Assembly (NCBI GenBank): GCA_032622095.1
Contig: CP136067.1
Location: forward strand, 76,348,705-76,412,704
From: Siphonodentalium dalli
Taxonomy: Eukaryota > Mollusca > Scaphopoda > Gadilida > Siphonodentaliidae
Length of the DNA stretch: 64,000 bases
Reading direction: 5' to 3'
Shown: piece after piece, positions 43,921 to 54,606 of the stretch
Layout: each line of letters begins with the position of its first letter
Position numbering within the stretch: position 1 is the first letter of the stretch
Program-made: the position numbers and the translations under genes
Notes under the pieces: generated by a model
Database searches by the model: none
Seen by the model: only the letters and a program-made list of their open reading frames with translations
What the model was told of the DNA's origin: nothing

Positions 43921-44859
43921 TAAATCTGAGTTTTTCACGTTCCCAAGTGAGAAATCCATCACATCGAGCGTGACGGAATTACAAAGTTAGTTGTGACGGA
44001 ATTATACCGCCAAACTACAGTTTTCCCGCCAATCTTCCCGTTTTAATCCAGTTGCATTGCAAACTGATATATGATCATATATATATATAGCCTTCTCAAC
44101 TTCTGGGACATATGACAAAATATATTTTGGTGGGTTAGGTTTATACATTTGATACACACATATTTAGTGCGTAGGCCACATTATCTTTATTTTCTTTTCT
44201 TGGAAAATTATCTGACTATCATTGCTTTTTTTGGGAATAGGAGATATCAATCTGTTGTCATTGGGCATATTCCGATTTCAGAGATAGTTTATCTCTTCGT
44301 GGAAACACTTATAAAACAAGTTTTGAAAGTGACCAGGTACGTGCCTATGGGTCACTGTTTTGAGGCCCCACCCCATTCGGCAAATGGCCCCTACCCCTTT
44401 CGTACGCCGTATTCCATGCCCTGTTATGAGGTGTACGCCGTATACCGGCCCCTCTGTTAGGATGTATTCGGTATTCCAAAAATACCGGTATTCGTACGCC
44501 GACCTTCCAAAATAATGAAGTTTTCATATATTTCTATGTATTCCATATGGCTGTTAACTGGTATTCCGTATTCCACCCTCTGTGTTAAGTGGTATTCCGT
44601 ATTCCATGGGGGTGGGGGCCCCTGTTTTGGAGTGTCCAGTGTCTACAATTTCCAATTGCATTGGAGTGTCCACCTTGAAATTTCCAACTGCACCCCCTCG
44701 TATCAGACCCCAAAAGTGCAAATATGTGAGATATCTATTTATTTGCGCTTAACGGTTGTGATACAACATTTTGAAGGTTATGACATTCCGCAGCGTGTAG
44801 CTAGGACCCGGTGTGCATATGAAATTACAAATTCAGCAAAAGATGATTTTTAGCTGATT
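43921..44859. other. No gene; GTATTCCGTATTCCA repeats
   Basis: 43921-44060 may be the 5' UTR of the non-LTR element. At 44370-44620 there are degenerate repeats of CGTACGCCGTATTCC / GGTATTCCGTATTCCA. The remainder has no feature that I recognise. Confidence 0.55.
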
Positions 44860-44993
44860 AAGTGCCAAAATTCAGCAAAAATCCCTGTTTTTGTAAAATG
44901 CGGCAAAATGAGAAATAAAAGTATAGAAACGCGAACATTTTGCGCTAAAATATTGTAGTCTACATACCTCTAGATATTTACTACGATATTGGT
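44860..44993 (+). repeat. Repeat R, left half (interrupted)
   Basis: CAAAATTCAGCAAAAATC through GCGCTAAAATATTGTAGTCT to CTACGATATTGGT. The other half starts at 58498. Related full copies are at 62095-62885 and 62935-63195. Confidence 0.75.
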
Positions 44994-45755
44994 CCCAGAT
45001 AGCATGACTACGTTGGGCCAACGTTGGCATAATGTCGGCAACGTTGGCAATAGGTTTGGTTGGGTTAATGGTGTTGGCCCTTCGTTGGCCCAACGTATTC
45101 CTCCCAACCGTTGGAAGTATAACGTTCGTCCAATGTTGGGCCAACGCGAACGTGCCAACGGAATTTACTGCAGCACATTGGTTGGGTTGACGTTGTTGGC
45201 CCTTCGTAATTGGCCCAACGTATTCCTCCCAACCGTTGGAATTATAACGTTGGGCCAACACGAACGTGCTAACTGAATTTACTGCAGCACATTGGTTGGG
45301 TTGACGTTGTTGGCCCTTCGTTAGCCCAACGTACGTATTCCTCCCAACCGTTGTAATTATAACGTTGGGCCAACGCGAATGTGCCGACGTAATTTATTGG
45401 TTGGGTTGACGTTGTTGACCCAACGTAGGCCTAACGTAGGCCTATTCCTCACAACCGTTGGAATTACAACGCTGGTCCAACGTTGGGTCAACGCGAACGT
45501 GCCAACGAAATTTACTGCAGCACATCGCTCGGGTTGACATTGGTCCTTCGTTGATCCAACGTAGGCCTATTCGTCCCAACCGTTGGAATTATAACGTTGG
45601 GCCAACGCGAACGTGACAACGGAATTTACTGCAGCACATGCATCGGTTGTGTTGACGTTGTTGGCCCTTCGATGACCCAACGTATAGGCCTATTTCTCCC
45701 AACCGTTGGAATTATAACGTTGGTCCAACGCGAACATGCCAACGGCCAATTACAG
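44994..45755. repeat. CCAACGTTGG array, left arm
   Basis: After the terminus, units of about 110 bp repeat roughly six times, with TTGGCCCTTCGTTGGCCCAA, TTCCTCCCAACCGTTGGAAT, CGCGAACGTGCCAACG and ATTTACTGCAGCACATTGG. The palindromic cores make mirrored open frames on both strands. Confidence 0.9.
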
Positions 45756-45885
45756 CTTCACGACAGTCCAATTACATATGTAGCGTACATACATGTGATA
45801 TAAATCTCAACGATATGATGTATGTTCCGTAAACAATTAAACGTACAAACATTACTGACACAATATATTATAGTCAGGGAGCCTG

Positions 45886-46440
45886 CTGGGTTCTATTTGC
45901 ACAATCGCGTACGAAAGGTTTGATGCCCCAGATTTGTTACACCACAGGAACGTTCAAAGATATCCGATTTCTTAAGTTCCGCATTCCTGGCGTTTAGGGG
46001 CCAGAGACCCCACAAAACCCCCAAAAATGACTTCTATTTGCACTTTTGAGTACAAAGCTGATTTTTGTATTAATAGTGCTCCAGCAATTACTGATCAACA
46101 ATACACAATTTCTGAAACGAAATTTACTGGCGTTTTCATTTCAGAAGGGGGGTTTTGAAAGTACCCCCAAAACCCCAAAAATTACTTCTATTTGCACTTT
46201 CGAGTACAAAGAGCTCTGATTTTCATATTAATAGTGCTCTAGTCATCACTGATCAATAATACACAATTTCTGAAACAAAATTCCCTGACGTTTTCATTTC
46301 AGATGGGTTTTTTTTAAAGTACCCCCAAAAACCCGAAAATTTACTTTTATTTGCACAAAAAGCTGATTTTTTTCCTCAATAGTTATCCTGATATCGCTGG
46401 TCATAAAAACCGCGTTTAGGAAACGAAATTCCGTGCGTTT
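45886..46440. repeat. Sub-terminal block with three 130-bp modules, left arm
   Basis: It starts GCCTGCTGGGTTCTATTTGC. Modules with TCTATTTGCACTTTTGAGTA, AATAGTGCTCCAGCAATTAC and TTTCTGAAACGAAATTTACTG start near 46030, 46180 and 46340. Inverted counterpart at 57080-57705. Confidence 0.9.
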
Positions 46441-47515
46441 TCATTTAAGAAGCACAGGTCACCAGAACAAAAATTGACCCTACCCCAATAATACTTAATT
46501 ATATAGGAGTAAGTATTATTTGGGTGGGTAATTTTTGTTCTGGGGATCTGAGTTTTATTTGCACTGCCGTACGCACAGATGATATTTTTTCTTAATACTA
46601 TCTCCACTATCATCATTGTTCACAGACCAAATGGTAAAAAAAAACGAATTCACCCGGCGAATTCAGTGGCGAATTCATTAAAAATGGTGTAGAAAATTAT
46701 GAAATAGTAAAATGTTATGGATCCTGTACGTTCACACGCTGTCAAATTTACCTGGCAAGTTTATCGGAATTTCGTTGTAGAAGCCCTGTAGCTAAGATCT
46801 GTATGATTCTTGGTCAGTATCAATGGTGCAGTAACACCTGGCATTTCATATTCTCATATAAGCGATAAAACAATGGAACATATACAATATGTAATTGTTT
46901 TTGTCATTTTTTCGGGAAGAATCGGGGAACAACATTTTCAAAATTCGCTTTGGGGAAAATTTTCCTAGAGTTCTTTGAAAAAAAGTCCTATTTACGTATA
47001 TGGCTTTATTGTTAGATATTTCGTTCCTTGTGGAATTATTAATAAAGTATTATTGTTGTCATTACAAAATCCAAATTAGCGGACAAAACACGGATAATTT
47101 CCATTTTTTTAGAAGAAAAAAAATACCATGCTAAATCGATATCTGATAATAATGAGCCATATCACGAGGATTTGGCCCTTCAGTGTCCATCAAATTAAAA
47201 TAGATTTAAAACACAATTTCGAAGAAAAATCAATTATTATTGTAATGCCCCAGAAGGGAATTGAACTCACCAGTGTACTGAACACTGAATACCAATAAGA
47301 TGGCAGATATGAACCATTAATGCCAGTTTTAGCAGAAACGAGGGCGTCAATGTCCAAAATAGGGACAAAATGGCGACCGGCAGCAGTAAAAGTGGGCAAG
47401 TTTGGCTAAAGTTCACCAGACTGTTTCCATGGCATCGAAAATAAAAAAATATATATTTTCATTGATTTAAATTGTAACTAAATCTTCTCATATAATTTAT
47501 AGCCAATAATCCTAT
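46441..47515. other. Diverged inner part of the left arm
   Basis: GAATTCAGTGGCGAATTC (46670), GGGACAAAATGGCGACCGGC (47363) and TAGCCAATAATCCTATATGC (47500) have inverted counterparts near 56920, 56600 and 56360. A local hairpin, ACCAGAACAAAAATTGACCC with inverse, lies at 46460-46543. No gene. Confidence 0.7.
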
Positions 47516-48190
47516 ATGCCATGCGATGAGTGTCAAAAGCCACCAAATGTGTATCCAAACATATCCAATGAGTGTCCAAAACCACTTAACGAGTGTCCCA
47601 AGTCACCTAAGGAGCTTAAGTCCATGCATCGGGGGTCTCAAACCACCATCTTAATTAATATAGTATACCAAACTAACACAGTCCATAGAACCGTGACGGG
47701 CATCCCCAATTGCCAACCAGTGTCCCGATCGAACCACCCAATACGCATCCCAATAGACCCAACTAGTGTCGCAAACCATCCAAATGGTGTCCAAACACGC
47801 CCTAATGAGTAATCCAAACCATCCAACGATTGACAACATATATCATCCAGAGAATGTCCCAAATCATGCACGTGGTGTCCCAAACCTCACAACGAGCATC
47901 TCAAACCATCAATTGAGAACCCCACACCATGCCATGTGTGTCCAATAAACCAATCAATGAGTGTTCATACCCATCCAATGGCCGTCCCAGGCAACATGAG
48001 ATTGCCTAAAACCACCAGGACGAAGAGTGTCTAAAACATCCGCCTGGTGTCTAATACCTCCCCATGCAGAATGACCCACACCATCGAATGATTGTCCCAA
48101 CTATTATACAAAATCATCCATCGAATATCCCAAACAACCCAGCGAGTGGTCTCTTGGTTTGTAAACCCATTGGATGGTTTGGAACACTCA
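47516..48190. repeat. CATCCAATGAGTGTCC array, left arm
   Basis: Degenerate units of about 35-45 bp (CCAAACCATCCAATGAGTGTCC-like). This is the inverse of the GGTTTGGGACACTCATTGG array at 54830-56340. Overlapping frames here are artefacts. Confidence 0.85.
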
Positions 48191-48194
48191 TTTG

Positions 48195-48357
48195 ATGCTC
48201 TTAACCCTTTACTGACTGTAGCTTCTTGAAATTTTGCGAAAATCCTGTACCATAGGGCGCATCGCATATATAAAAAAATGCATTGGCCAAACAATACTAA
48301 CCTTGGTCACATGAGCCACGGAATTCTCATAACATATGCAAGACTCCCTATGGGAGA
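48195..48357 (+). mobile_element. Family H MITE, left half
   Basis: CCTTTACTGACTGTAGCTTC, ATCGCATATATAAAAAAATG and CTCCCTATGGGAGA match family H (13285-13450). It is cut at 48357 by the retrotransposon, and its right half is 54750-54830. Confidence 0.7.
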
Positions 48358-48782
48358 CTATGCTATGCTTTAATCTCTAAGACATGAGTTCACATGTAAC
48401 TGGCGAGATGTGCAATATTTACAAGGTGCTTAGTGCGAAATATATACATATACATAAATGAACACAGAAAATGAAGAGGAAGCAGACAGAAAAAGAAGAA
48501 GAGGAAAAGAATGAGAGGAAAAGAAGAAGAAGATAAGAAGAAGAATAAGATAGAAGAAGATAGAAGAAGATTGGTCGATAGATATGGCGGTAGTCTCTCT
48601 GTTAACCATCGTCAGTCCTCATTATCGTCGTTTTTATATTCATCTAATACGTTCTATCAGGATACTTTTCGAGGATGTCTTATATCAATACTAATATAAT
48701 ACTAACAACAACAACAACAACACCAACAGCAGCCATAACATTTTGACTTGATATTTCAATCACATTAATAAAATGTATTCAG

Positions 48783-50420
48783 CTATAAATTTCTATTTCT
48801 ATATTTGAACGCTAATTTCAGAAAAAGTGTTAATTTTCTCAAGTCAACGTGACCAGACTTTGTCAGTAGCTCGTAAAACTTTTTCTTAGAAGGTGGGTTC
48901 CAATAGTGTTCGGATATGTATTTTACCCGCAGGTGCCTCAAGTTGGCGCACTTCATAACAAAATGGTATTCATCACCCAGTTCATTTTTGCACAAGCTAC
49001 ATAAATCTCTTTTTGCTCCTCGCTTTCCCCATCTACTTGTTTCTACTTCCAATCTATGATTGCATGTACGTATTTTTATCAAATATTTTCTCAGACTGAA
49101 GGGGAAATCGATAATATAGTTTTCTAAGCGGAGGGTTGACTTCAGTTCTTTGTAAAATATTCCTCGTGATGACGATTCTATATCTAACCACCATTGCTGA
49201 GTAAACTGGTCAATCAAAGTTTTGGTTATGTCTTTTTTCTGGCTGTCTATTAACTGTGCCTGGTTCGACCATGCCACGCCGAAACCAGCTGAGTGTATTA
49301 TTGTTTTAGTAATGTTAATATGTCTAAATAGTTTACCGTCGTGTTCCATAAGACGAAACAAGATATCATATAGTTTCTTGGCCAGAACGGACCCCTCTCC
49401 CGTCATGAGTCTCGACCAGTAGCTTACTATTCTCTGCTTTGCCATTATGGCCAATGGGTATCTGCCCAGTTCCCCATACACCATGTAATTCGGAGTGCTG
49501 GTCTTCATGTGCATCAATATTTTGCAGAATTTTAAATGTACGCTCTCAATTTCTTTCATATTTTCGAACCCCCATATTTCGCAGCCATATAACAAAATTG
49601 GAACTACAGTCGAGTCGAACAATTTAAGAGCGACCTCGACTGATAAGTCTAGTTTCCTGACTTTACTCAGTAAGCCAAACATGGCTTTACAAGCGGTTTC
49701 TTTAATCATTTTGATTGCATTATGATATCGCCCGGTATAAAATAGTTTTACTCCCAAATAAGGAAACTCGTCCACAATATCTAATGATTTGTCGCATAAT
49801 TTGAATTCCACATCTGTCACCACCCTCTCCCTGTTGAAAATCATAACCTTGGTTTTACTAGTGTTCACGTTCAGTTTCCAAGATTCTGCAAAGTCGCTAA
49901 AAGCGTCAAGGGTACGTTGCATACTTACAAAATCTTCAGCGAACAGGACAGTATCATCGGCGTAGAGTAAACATATAAGTTTCAAATAAATGCCTAATTT
50001 GTCGTGGGAAACATTGTTCAACTCGGTCAGGCCATCAACTACACAATCGTGCAGAAATTTTTCAAGATCGTTGATATAAATCGAAAAGAGGAAAGGGGAG
50101 AGCATTTCCCCCTGCCGTACTCCCACACTACAGGGGAAAAATTCGGACAGATGTTCATTTTGAGAAACACATGACTTCGTGCATTCATACATACTTCTAA
50201 TTATTCGGAAAACTTTACCATTTATACCTTGTTTTAAAAGTTTGACCCACAGACCTTGTCGCCAAACTGTGTCGAAGGCTTTCTGGAAATCAACAAATGT
50301 GCATACCAGTTTCTTATTGCTTTTTATGTACAACTCGATAATACTCTGCAATATGAATAATCCGTCTGTAGTTGAATGCCCTTGTCTGAATCCAATTTGA
50401 TTATCATTTATCATTGACAC
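48783..50420 (-). CDS. ORF2 C-terminal part: reverse transcriptase and zinc-finger tail
   Basis: 545 codons; the first residues overlap the end of the upstream frame. Reverse transcriptase motifs in order: NQIGFRQGHSTTD, FVDFQKAFDTVW (catalytic Asp), GVRQGEMLSPFLFSIYINDL, LLYADDTVLFAE (the catalytic YADD), and LNVNTSKTKVMIF in the thumb. Near the C terminus, CSLCKNELGDEYHFVMKC is a CCHC-like finger often seen at the end of non-LTR ORF2 proteins. No RNase H was recognised. It is open to its stop at 48783. It is separated from the upstream frame only by the tandem 7-bp repeat at 50402-50415. Confidence 0.95.
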   Translation of the reverse strand: MSMINDNQIGFRQGHSTTDGLFILQSIIELYIKSNKKLVCTFVDFQKAFDTVWRQGLWVKLLKQGINGKVFRIIRSMYECTKSCVSQNEHLSEFFPCSVGVRQGEMLSPFLFSIYINDLEKFLHDCVVDGLTELNNVSHDKLGIYLKLICLLYADDTVLFAEDFVSMQRTLDAFSDFAESWKLNVNTSKTKVMIFNRERVVTDVEFKLCDKSLDIVDEFPYLGVKLFYTGRYHNAIKMIKETACKAMFGLLSKVRKLDLSVEVALKLFDSTVVPILLYGCEIWGFENMKEIESVHLKFCKILMHMKTSTPNYMVYGELGRYPLAIMAKQRIVSYWSRLMTGEGSVLAKKLYDILFRLMEHDGKLFRHINITKTIIHSAGFGVAWSNQAQLIDSQKKDITKTLIDQFTQQWWLDIESSSRGIFYKELKSTLRLENYIIDFPFSLRKYLIKIRTCNHRLEVETSRWGKRGAKRDLCSLCKNELGDEYHFVMKCANLRHLRVKYISEHYWNPPSKKKFYELLTKSGHVDLRKLTLFLKLAFKYRNRNL

Positions 50421-53034
50421 CGTTTTCTTGGGCGAAAGTAGAAAGCCTTTTATTCAATACACTCGTAAATAACTTGCCTATAGCACTCAAGAGTGTGATC
50501 CCTCTATAGGAGTTCGGGTCACGTTTGTCCCCCTTTTTCTTGTATAGGGGCAGTATTACACCCAAACCCCATTCTTTCGGGTATATTCCTGTGTCAAGAA
50601 TTAAGTTAAAAAGCTTAGTATAACATGGGACCAGCACGTATGCCGTGGCTTTAATATATTCGTTACAGATACGGTCGTAGCCAGGGGCTTTCTTATTTTT
50701 CAATAATTTTATTGCGGTCCACACTTCTGGTTCAGTTATCGGATCATCACAGTGCCCGTTATCTTGAACCATGTCACTGATACATTCTGTCAGGTCAGTA
50801 TCATTACTGGTAACTGTATTTAAATCTTTAAAATGTTTTAAAAGCGAATCAAGACAAACTAAATTATCGTTCTTCTGGTTTGGAATAAGATCGCACGAAT
50901 AACGATTCAAGATCTGCCAAAAGTCACGAGAAGATGATTTGGAAGTTGTTAGCAAAGAGTTACACCTATCTTTCATCAGATTGCGTTTTAGATCCAATGT
51001 ATTGCGGTAATTTTTACATGCCGCTTTCATTTTTGCTTTGTTCTCGATTGATTTCTGCGTGTACCATTGTCGTTTGCATTTACGGTATATTTTTTGTTTT
51101 AGCGCGCATTCCCGATCGAACCGCGGCTTAGTTCTCCGCTTCGGCAAATTTCGTTTACCCAAGCTTTCCCCAAATACCATTGATGCTGCACCGCACATAA
51201 TATCAGACAATTCTCTATTTATCTCATCAACTGATGTCTGCATGGAAAATGTCTCACTTCCACATGCATCGTTTATCGTGGCAAACTTAGCAGAAATGTG
51301 GAACAATCTGGAGTGGTCAATCGCTTGAATATATTCCTCATGTTTATCCGAATCCCATTTTTTTATTTTAGGCATCGCCTTTGTTCCACACATTTCAATA
51401 ACTTCTTTTTTTCTCAAATTTGGACCTCCGAGGACAGAAAATGTGATTGGTTTATGGATATCTGATAGTAGGGTCGAGAATTCTAACACGTCAAAATTCG
51501 TGAAACGAGAAAATAATGTCTTGGAGCATAGTACGTAGTCTACTAAACTAGCTTCCCTGCACGTGAGTTCCCCAATTCCATTATCGGATCCGACCCTACC
51601 ATTTGCTATGTAAATGTTGTTATACTTGCATAAATTAATCAGCTTGTAACCGTAAGTATTGGGTTTCCCGTTATCTTTCGATGTTCGCTTCGGTAGAGAC
51701 CCACCCACGGCTCCCTCGCTGCGATCGAAGAGAAAATCATTCATCTGACCCAGCGCGCGCGTGTGAGTTGAATCATGACACACTGCAGTGTCGTCTAGTA
51801 ATGCCGTTCTGGCGTTCATGTCCCCAGCTATTATTACATCGTCATTACTACATCTTATAACATCTAAGTCCTCGTTAATCTTAATATTCCATTCATCGGC
51901 TGCATATTTGGTACCTACTGGTGGAATATACACAGCTCCCACCAACAGGTCCCTGCTAAAATCTTCATCATACCCGTGTATCCGCGCCCAAACAACATTA
52001 TCGCAAGGAGAGCTGACAAGTTTAATCGGCCTCTCGAAATTATCGCGAGACGCGATCAAAATTCCACCGGCCCTAACCTTGTTTCCTATTTTCAGACCTT
52101 TGCGCCCTATTATATTAAAATCGGGGATCACAATTATGTCTTCTTGGAAACATTTTGTTTCTGAAAAGCAGATGATGTCGTGTTTGTTAATCAGGGCCTC
52201 AAATTCCGGATAGTTCAACCTTTTGTCAAGTCCGCATACGTTGAGGGACAGCACCCTTATTTTTCGTTTAACTTCGTCGTCAACTACATCTTCGTTATCA
52301 ACCTCATCAGCGTTTACATCGTCACATTCGTAGTCTTCGTCCTCATCTTCATCATCATCTTCATCATCATCATCGACATCGTCATCATCCCCATCATCAC
52401 CATCATCAACATCATTATCATCGTCAACAACGTCATCGACGTCATCATCGTCATCATCATCACAATCATCATCATCATCATCATTAGCGTCAACATCATC
52501 GCCTTCGTCGTCCTTAACCTCAGCGTCATCAGTCTCGATGTCTTCGTTAGGAAGTATATAGTAATACCGGAAGTACGATTCGTCGTCGTCATCATCATCG
52601 TCGCCATCATCATCGTCATCACCATCCTCATCATCATCATCATCATCATCATCATCGACATCATCATCATCGCCATCATCATCATCGTCATCGCCATTGC
52701 CATCATCATCGTTGTCATCGAAATCCTCATTAACATCATCGTTGTCTTTAGGCATATCATCGTCGTGATCATTGTCATCGTCGTCGTCATCGTTTTCATC
52801 AACATCAATTCCATCATCAGCGTCCCCATCACAATAATCGACATCATTTCCGCCATAGTCGTCATTGTCACCGTCATAGTCACCGTCATCATCATCGTCG
52901 TCGTCGTCATCCTCAGCATCACTTTCGTCGTTGTCATTATTATAGTCACCTCCATTTGTCGAAATACATTTTGCATTTGGTCGTGAGAATGTATCTGAAA
53001 GTGAATTATATATATGCAAAGTATCAGTTCTCAA
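50404..53034 (-). CDS. ORF2 N-terminal part: Asp-rich region, AP endonuclease, start of reverse transcriptase
   Basis: 876 codons. Residues about 30-255 are extremely acidic. Residues 258-532 form an APE-like endonuclease: LSLNVCGL (N265), FSETKC (E292), GAVYIPP (Y369), AGDMNAR (D405, N407) and LLSDIHKPI (D525, H527). Residues 650-700 are basic. RT begins at about 760 with KKAPGYDRICNEYIK and YKKKGDKRDPNSYRGITLLS. The frame ends at 50404 because of a tandem 7-bp duplication; beyond it the other frame continues the same RT domain. The start at 53034 gives a 24-bp gap to ORF1; a start after the acidic tract is possible, but no nearby ATG is evident. Confidence 0.93.
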   Translation of the reverse strand: MRTDTLHIYNSLSDTFSRPNAKCISTNGGDYNNDNDESDAEDDDDDDDDDGDYDGDNDDYGGNDVDYCDGDADDGIDVDENDDDDDDNDHDDDMPKDNDDVNEDFDDNDDDGNGDDDDDDGDDDDVDDDDDDDDDEDGDDDDDGDDDDDDDESYFRYYYILPNEDIETDDAEVKDDEGDDVDANDDDDDDCDDDDDDDVDDVVDDDNDVDDGDDGDDDDVDDDDEDDDEDEDEDYECDDVNADEVDNEDVVDDEVKRKIRVLSLNVCGLDKRLNYPEFEALINKHDIICFSETKCFQEDIIVIPDFNIIGRKGLKIGNKVRAGGILIASRDNFERPIKLVSSPCDNVVWARIHGYDEDFSRDLLVGAVYIPPVGTKYAADEWNIKINEDLDVIRCSNDDVIIAGDMNARTALLDDTAVCHDSTHTRALGQMNDFLFDRSEGAVGGSLPKRTSKDNGKPNTYGYKLINLCKYNNIYIANGRVGSDNGIGELTCREASLVDYVLCSKTLFSRFTNFDVLEFSTLLSDIHKPITFSVLGGPNLRKKEVIEMCGTKAMPKIKKWDSDKHEEYIQAIDHSRLFHISAKFATINDACGSETFSMQTSVDEINRELSDIMCGAASMVFGESLGKRNLPKRRTKPRFDRECALKQKIYRKCKRQWYTQKSIENKAKMKAACKNYRNTLDLKRNLMKDRCNSLLTTSKSSSRDFWQILNRYSCDLIPNQKNDNLVCLDSLLKHFKDLNTVTSNDTDLTECISDMVQDNGHCDDPITEPEVWTAIKLLKNKKAPGYDRICNEYIKATAYVLVPCYTKLFNLILDTGIYPKEWGLGVILPLYKKKGDKRDPNSYRGITLLSAIGKLFTSVLNKRLSTFAQENGVNDK
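52340..52990 (-). repeat. GAY trinucleotide tract coding for poly-Asp inside ORF2
   Basis: About 650 bp dominated by GAT/GAC codons (ATC/GTC on the plus strand), with occasional Glu, Gly, Asn and Val codons and two less repetitive islands (about 52530-52580 and 52740-52860). It stays in frame throughout. The other frames read as poly-Met/Thr and poly-Ile/Val, which are shadows. Confidence 0.95.
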
Positions 53035-53058
53035 TTGATTTCTACCGCTGGTAGCACA

Positions 53059-54606
53059 TCAAGAGTTTATTTTTAGAAGTTTATTTTGCTCCATCGGTGG
53101 GGTAGATGCATTCCGTTTTCTGCTTGCTTTAACAGTATTGCAAGACGTCGAAACGATAGCTTCAACAAGTCTTTCCCTACCGTCTGGGCTTAAGTGAATC
53201 CCTTTGCGATCCTTCTCGCTGAAAAGTTCTTTTCGAACCCCATCGTAAGTTTGGAACTTTTCAGTGTTATCTACAAATTCAAAGTTATCGTTACGGTCAC
53301 AGAATCCGGCCATGAATTCGTTTGCAATCAGCGCAGTGGCATTGTGATCCTTCGCGACCATACTATTTCCCCTTCTGGGTGGGATGCTGCAGAGGCTAAC
53401 TCTAGCATTCGGTAATAAGTTCTTAATTTTAGGAACGCCTTCAGATATGTTTAGGATCACAGAACTTGCAGAGTATTTACTCTTGGTGACATCATTTGTG
53501 CCGAGGTGAACAATTACCGACTTAACATCGTCACGAGCGTTTCCTACATGTTCATCATTCTGGACATTATTCAAAAGATCAGAAATTTCGTCGAAATTTG
53601 CGCCACTAACTGAGAAGTTCTTAATGTTTGGTTTGTCCACTTTAAGGCCAACGCAATTACTCGCACCGAGTATGATTGTATTCACAACACCTTCCTCGTC
53701 AGGGTTAAGCGCGTCAGTTATGTCCGATGGAAGCAAGTCACACCAATCTTCAAGATCATTGCTACTCGACTGTTCCGCTTTCTCGTGCTCAGTGTCTAAC
53801 GTTGTTTTAAGTCCAGTCTCGTTGAGCGGTTCAATCGTATCAGTGATTGGTGGCTTTTCTTGTCGAGTGACTACCGTTTGTCTGTCCCGTTCCCTGTCAG
53901 ACCGAAACCTTTCATCTCGTGAGTTTGCTGGATTAGCGGGATTTCTGTTGTTGTTGTGAACGGGTCTTTCTGCACACATTGCCACCACGTGACCAAGTTG
54001 GAGACATTTACGACACCTCACTTCACTACCACAATCTCGACGAGAATGAGTATCACTCAGGCACCGTGAACACTTACGGTTCACTTCGCACCTGTGATCA
54101 GGTAAATGTAGGTCGTCACATTGTTGACAGGGTTGTTTGGTTACATCCGAATATACACGTACGGTCACGCCCGAAATACACAGCTTGTTTGGGATTTCAA
54201 CACATTTGGTCATCTGAATATACCTAGTTCCATTTTCTACATTCCATCCTTTGACAATCCCCCTTCTGAATGAATCTGGCACCAATTTGCCGTGTTTTGC
54301 CAGTTCCACAGTCAGATCTTTATCATCCAGATACACTGGGGCATCTTTAATAGTTACATGAATTGCACGACTCTCAACGTCAACTGGGCGAACAAATTTC
54401 CGGAAAAGATAGAAACCAGAATTTATTAGGTCATCTTTTAAACTTTGTTTCGACACTGTTATTAGGCACTCTGATTCCGTTATTTGTACCGCTTGAACTT
54501 CCTGTATATCAATAGCCCGCCCGATAGCGCGTATAATGTCTTCATGACCTAAATAACCGGCCTTTTTAAAACTAACCGTGCAGTTTTTGTGGAATTTCAT
54601 CTCCAT
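53059..54606 (-). CDS. ORF1: RRM-like region, zinc knuckles and SGNH-hydrolase-like domain
   Basis: 515 codons. Residues about 70-155 look like the RRM-like fold of retrotransposon nucleic-acid-binding proteins (AIHVTIKDAPVYLDDKDLTV). Zinc knuckles follow: a variant one at 160-173 (C160, C163, H171, C173), and two canonical CX2CX4HX4C knuckles at 179-192 and 198-211. A low-complexity Arg/Asn linker covers 212-250. Residues 308-490 match SGNH/GDSL hydrolases: block I IILGASN (S316), block III HLGTND (N371, D372), block V DRKGIHLSPDG (D466, H471). The canonical GDS reads GAS here. Expected role: binding element RNA; the esterase-like domain has precedents in CR1/L2-type ORF1 proteins, with function unknown. 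The start ATG at 54606 has short upstream sequence and no earlier in-frame ATG of note. Confidence 0.9.
   Translation of the reverse strand: MEMKFHKNCTVSFKKAGYLGHEDIIRAIGRAIDIQEVQAVQITESECLITVSKQSLKDDLINSGFYLFRKFVRPVDVESRAIHVTIKDAPVYLDDKDLTVELAKHGKLVPDSFRRGIVKGWNVENGTRYIQMTKCVEIPNKLCISGVTVRVYSDVTKQPCQQCDDLHLPDHRCEVNRKCSRCLSDTHSRRDCGSEVRCRKCLQLGHVVAMCAERPVHNNNRNPANPANSRDERFRSDRERDRQTVVTRQEKPPITDTIEPLNETGLKTTLDTEHEKAEQSSSNDLEDWCDLLPSDITDALNPDEEGVVNTIILGASNCVGLKVDKPNIKNFSVSGANFDEISDLLNNVQNDEHVGNARDDVKSVIVHLGTNDVTKSKYSASSVILNISEGVPKIKNLLPNARVSLCSIPPRRGNSMVAKDHNATALIANEFMAGFCDRNDNFEFVDNTEKFQTYDGVRKELFSEKDRKGIHLSPDGRERLVEAIVSTSCNTVKASRKRNASTPPMEQNKLLKINS

Noticed and set aside
44989-45276. Mirrored frames in the CCAACGTTGG array
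   Set aside because: Palindromic repeat translation; the same happens at 58200-58450.
52180-52986. Plus-strand Ile/Val-rich frame and a minus-strand Met/Thr-rich frame
   Set aside because: Shadows of the GAY tract coding poly-Asp in ORF2.
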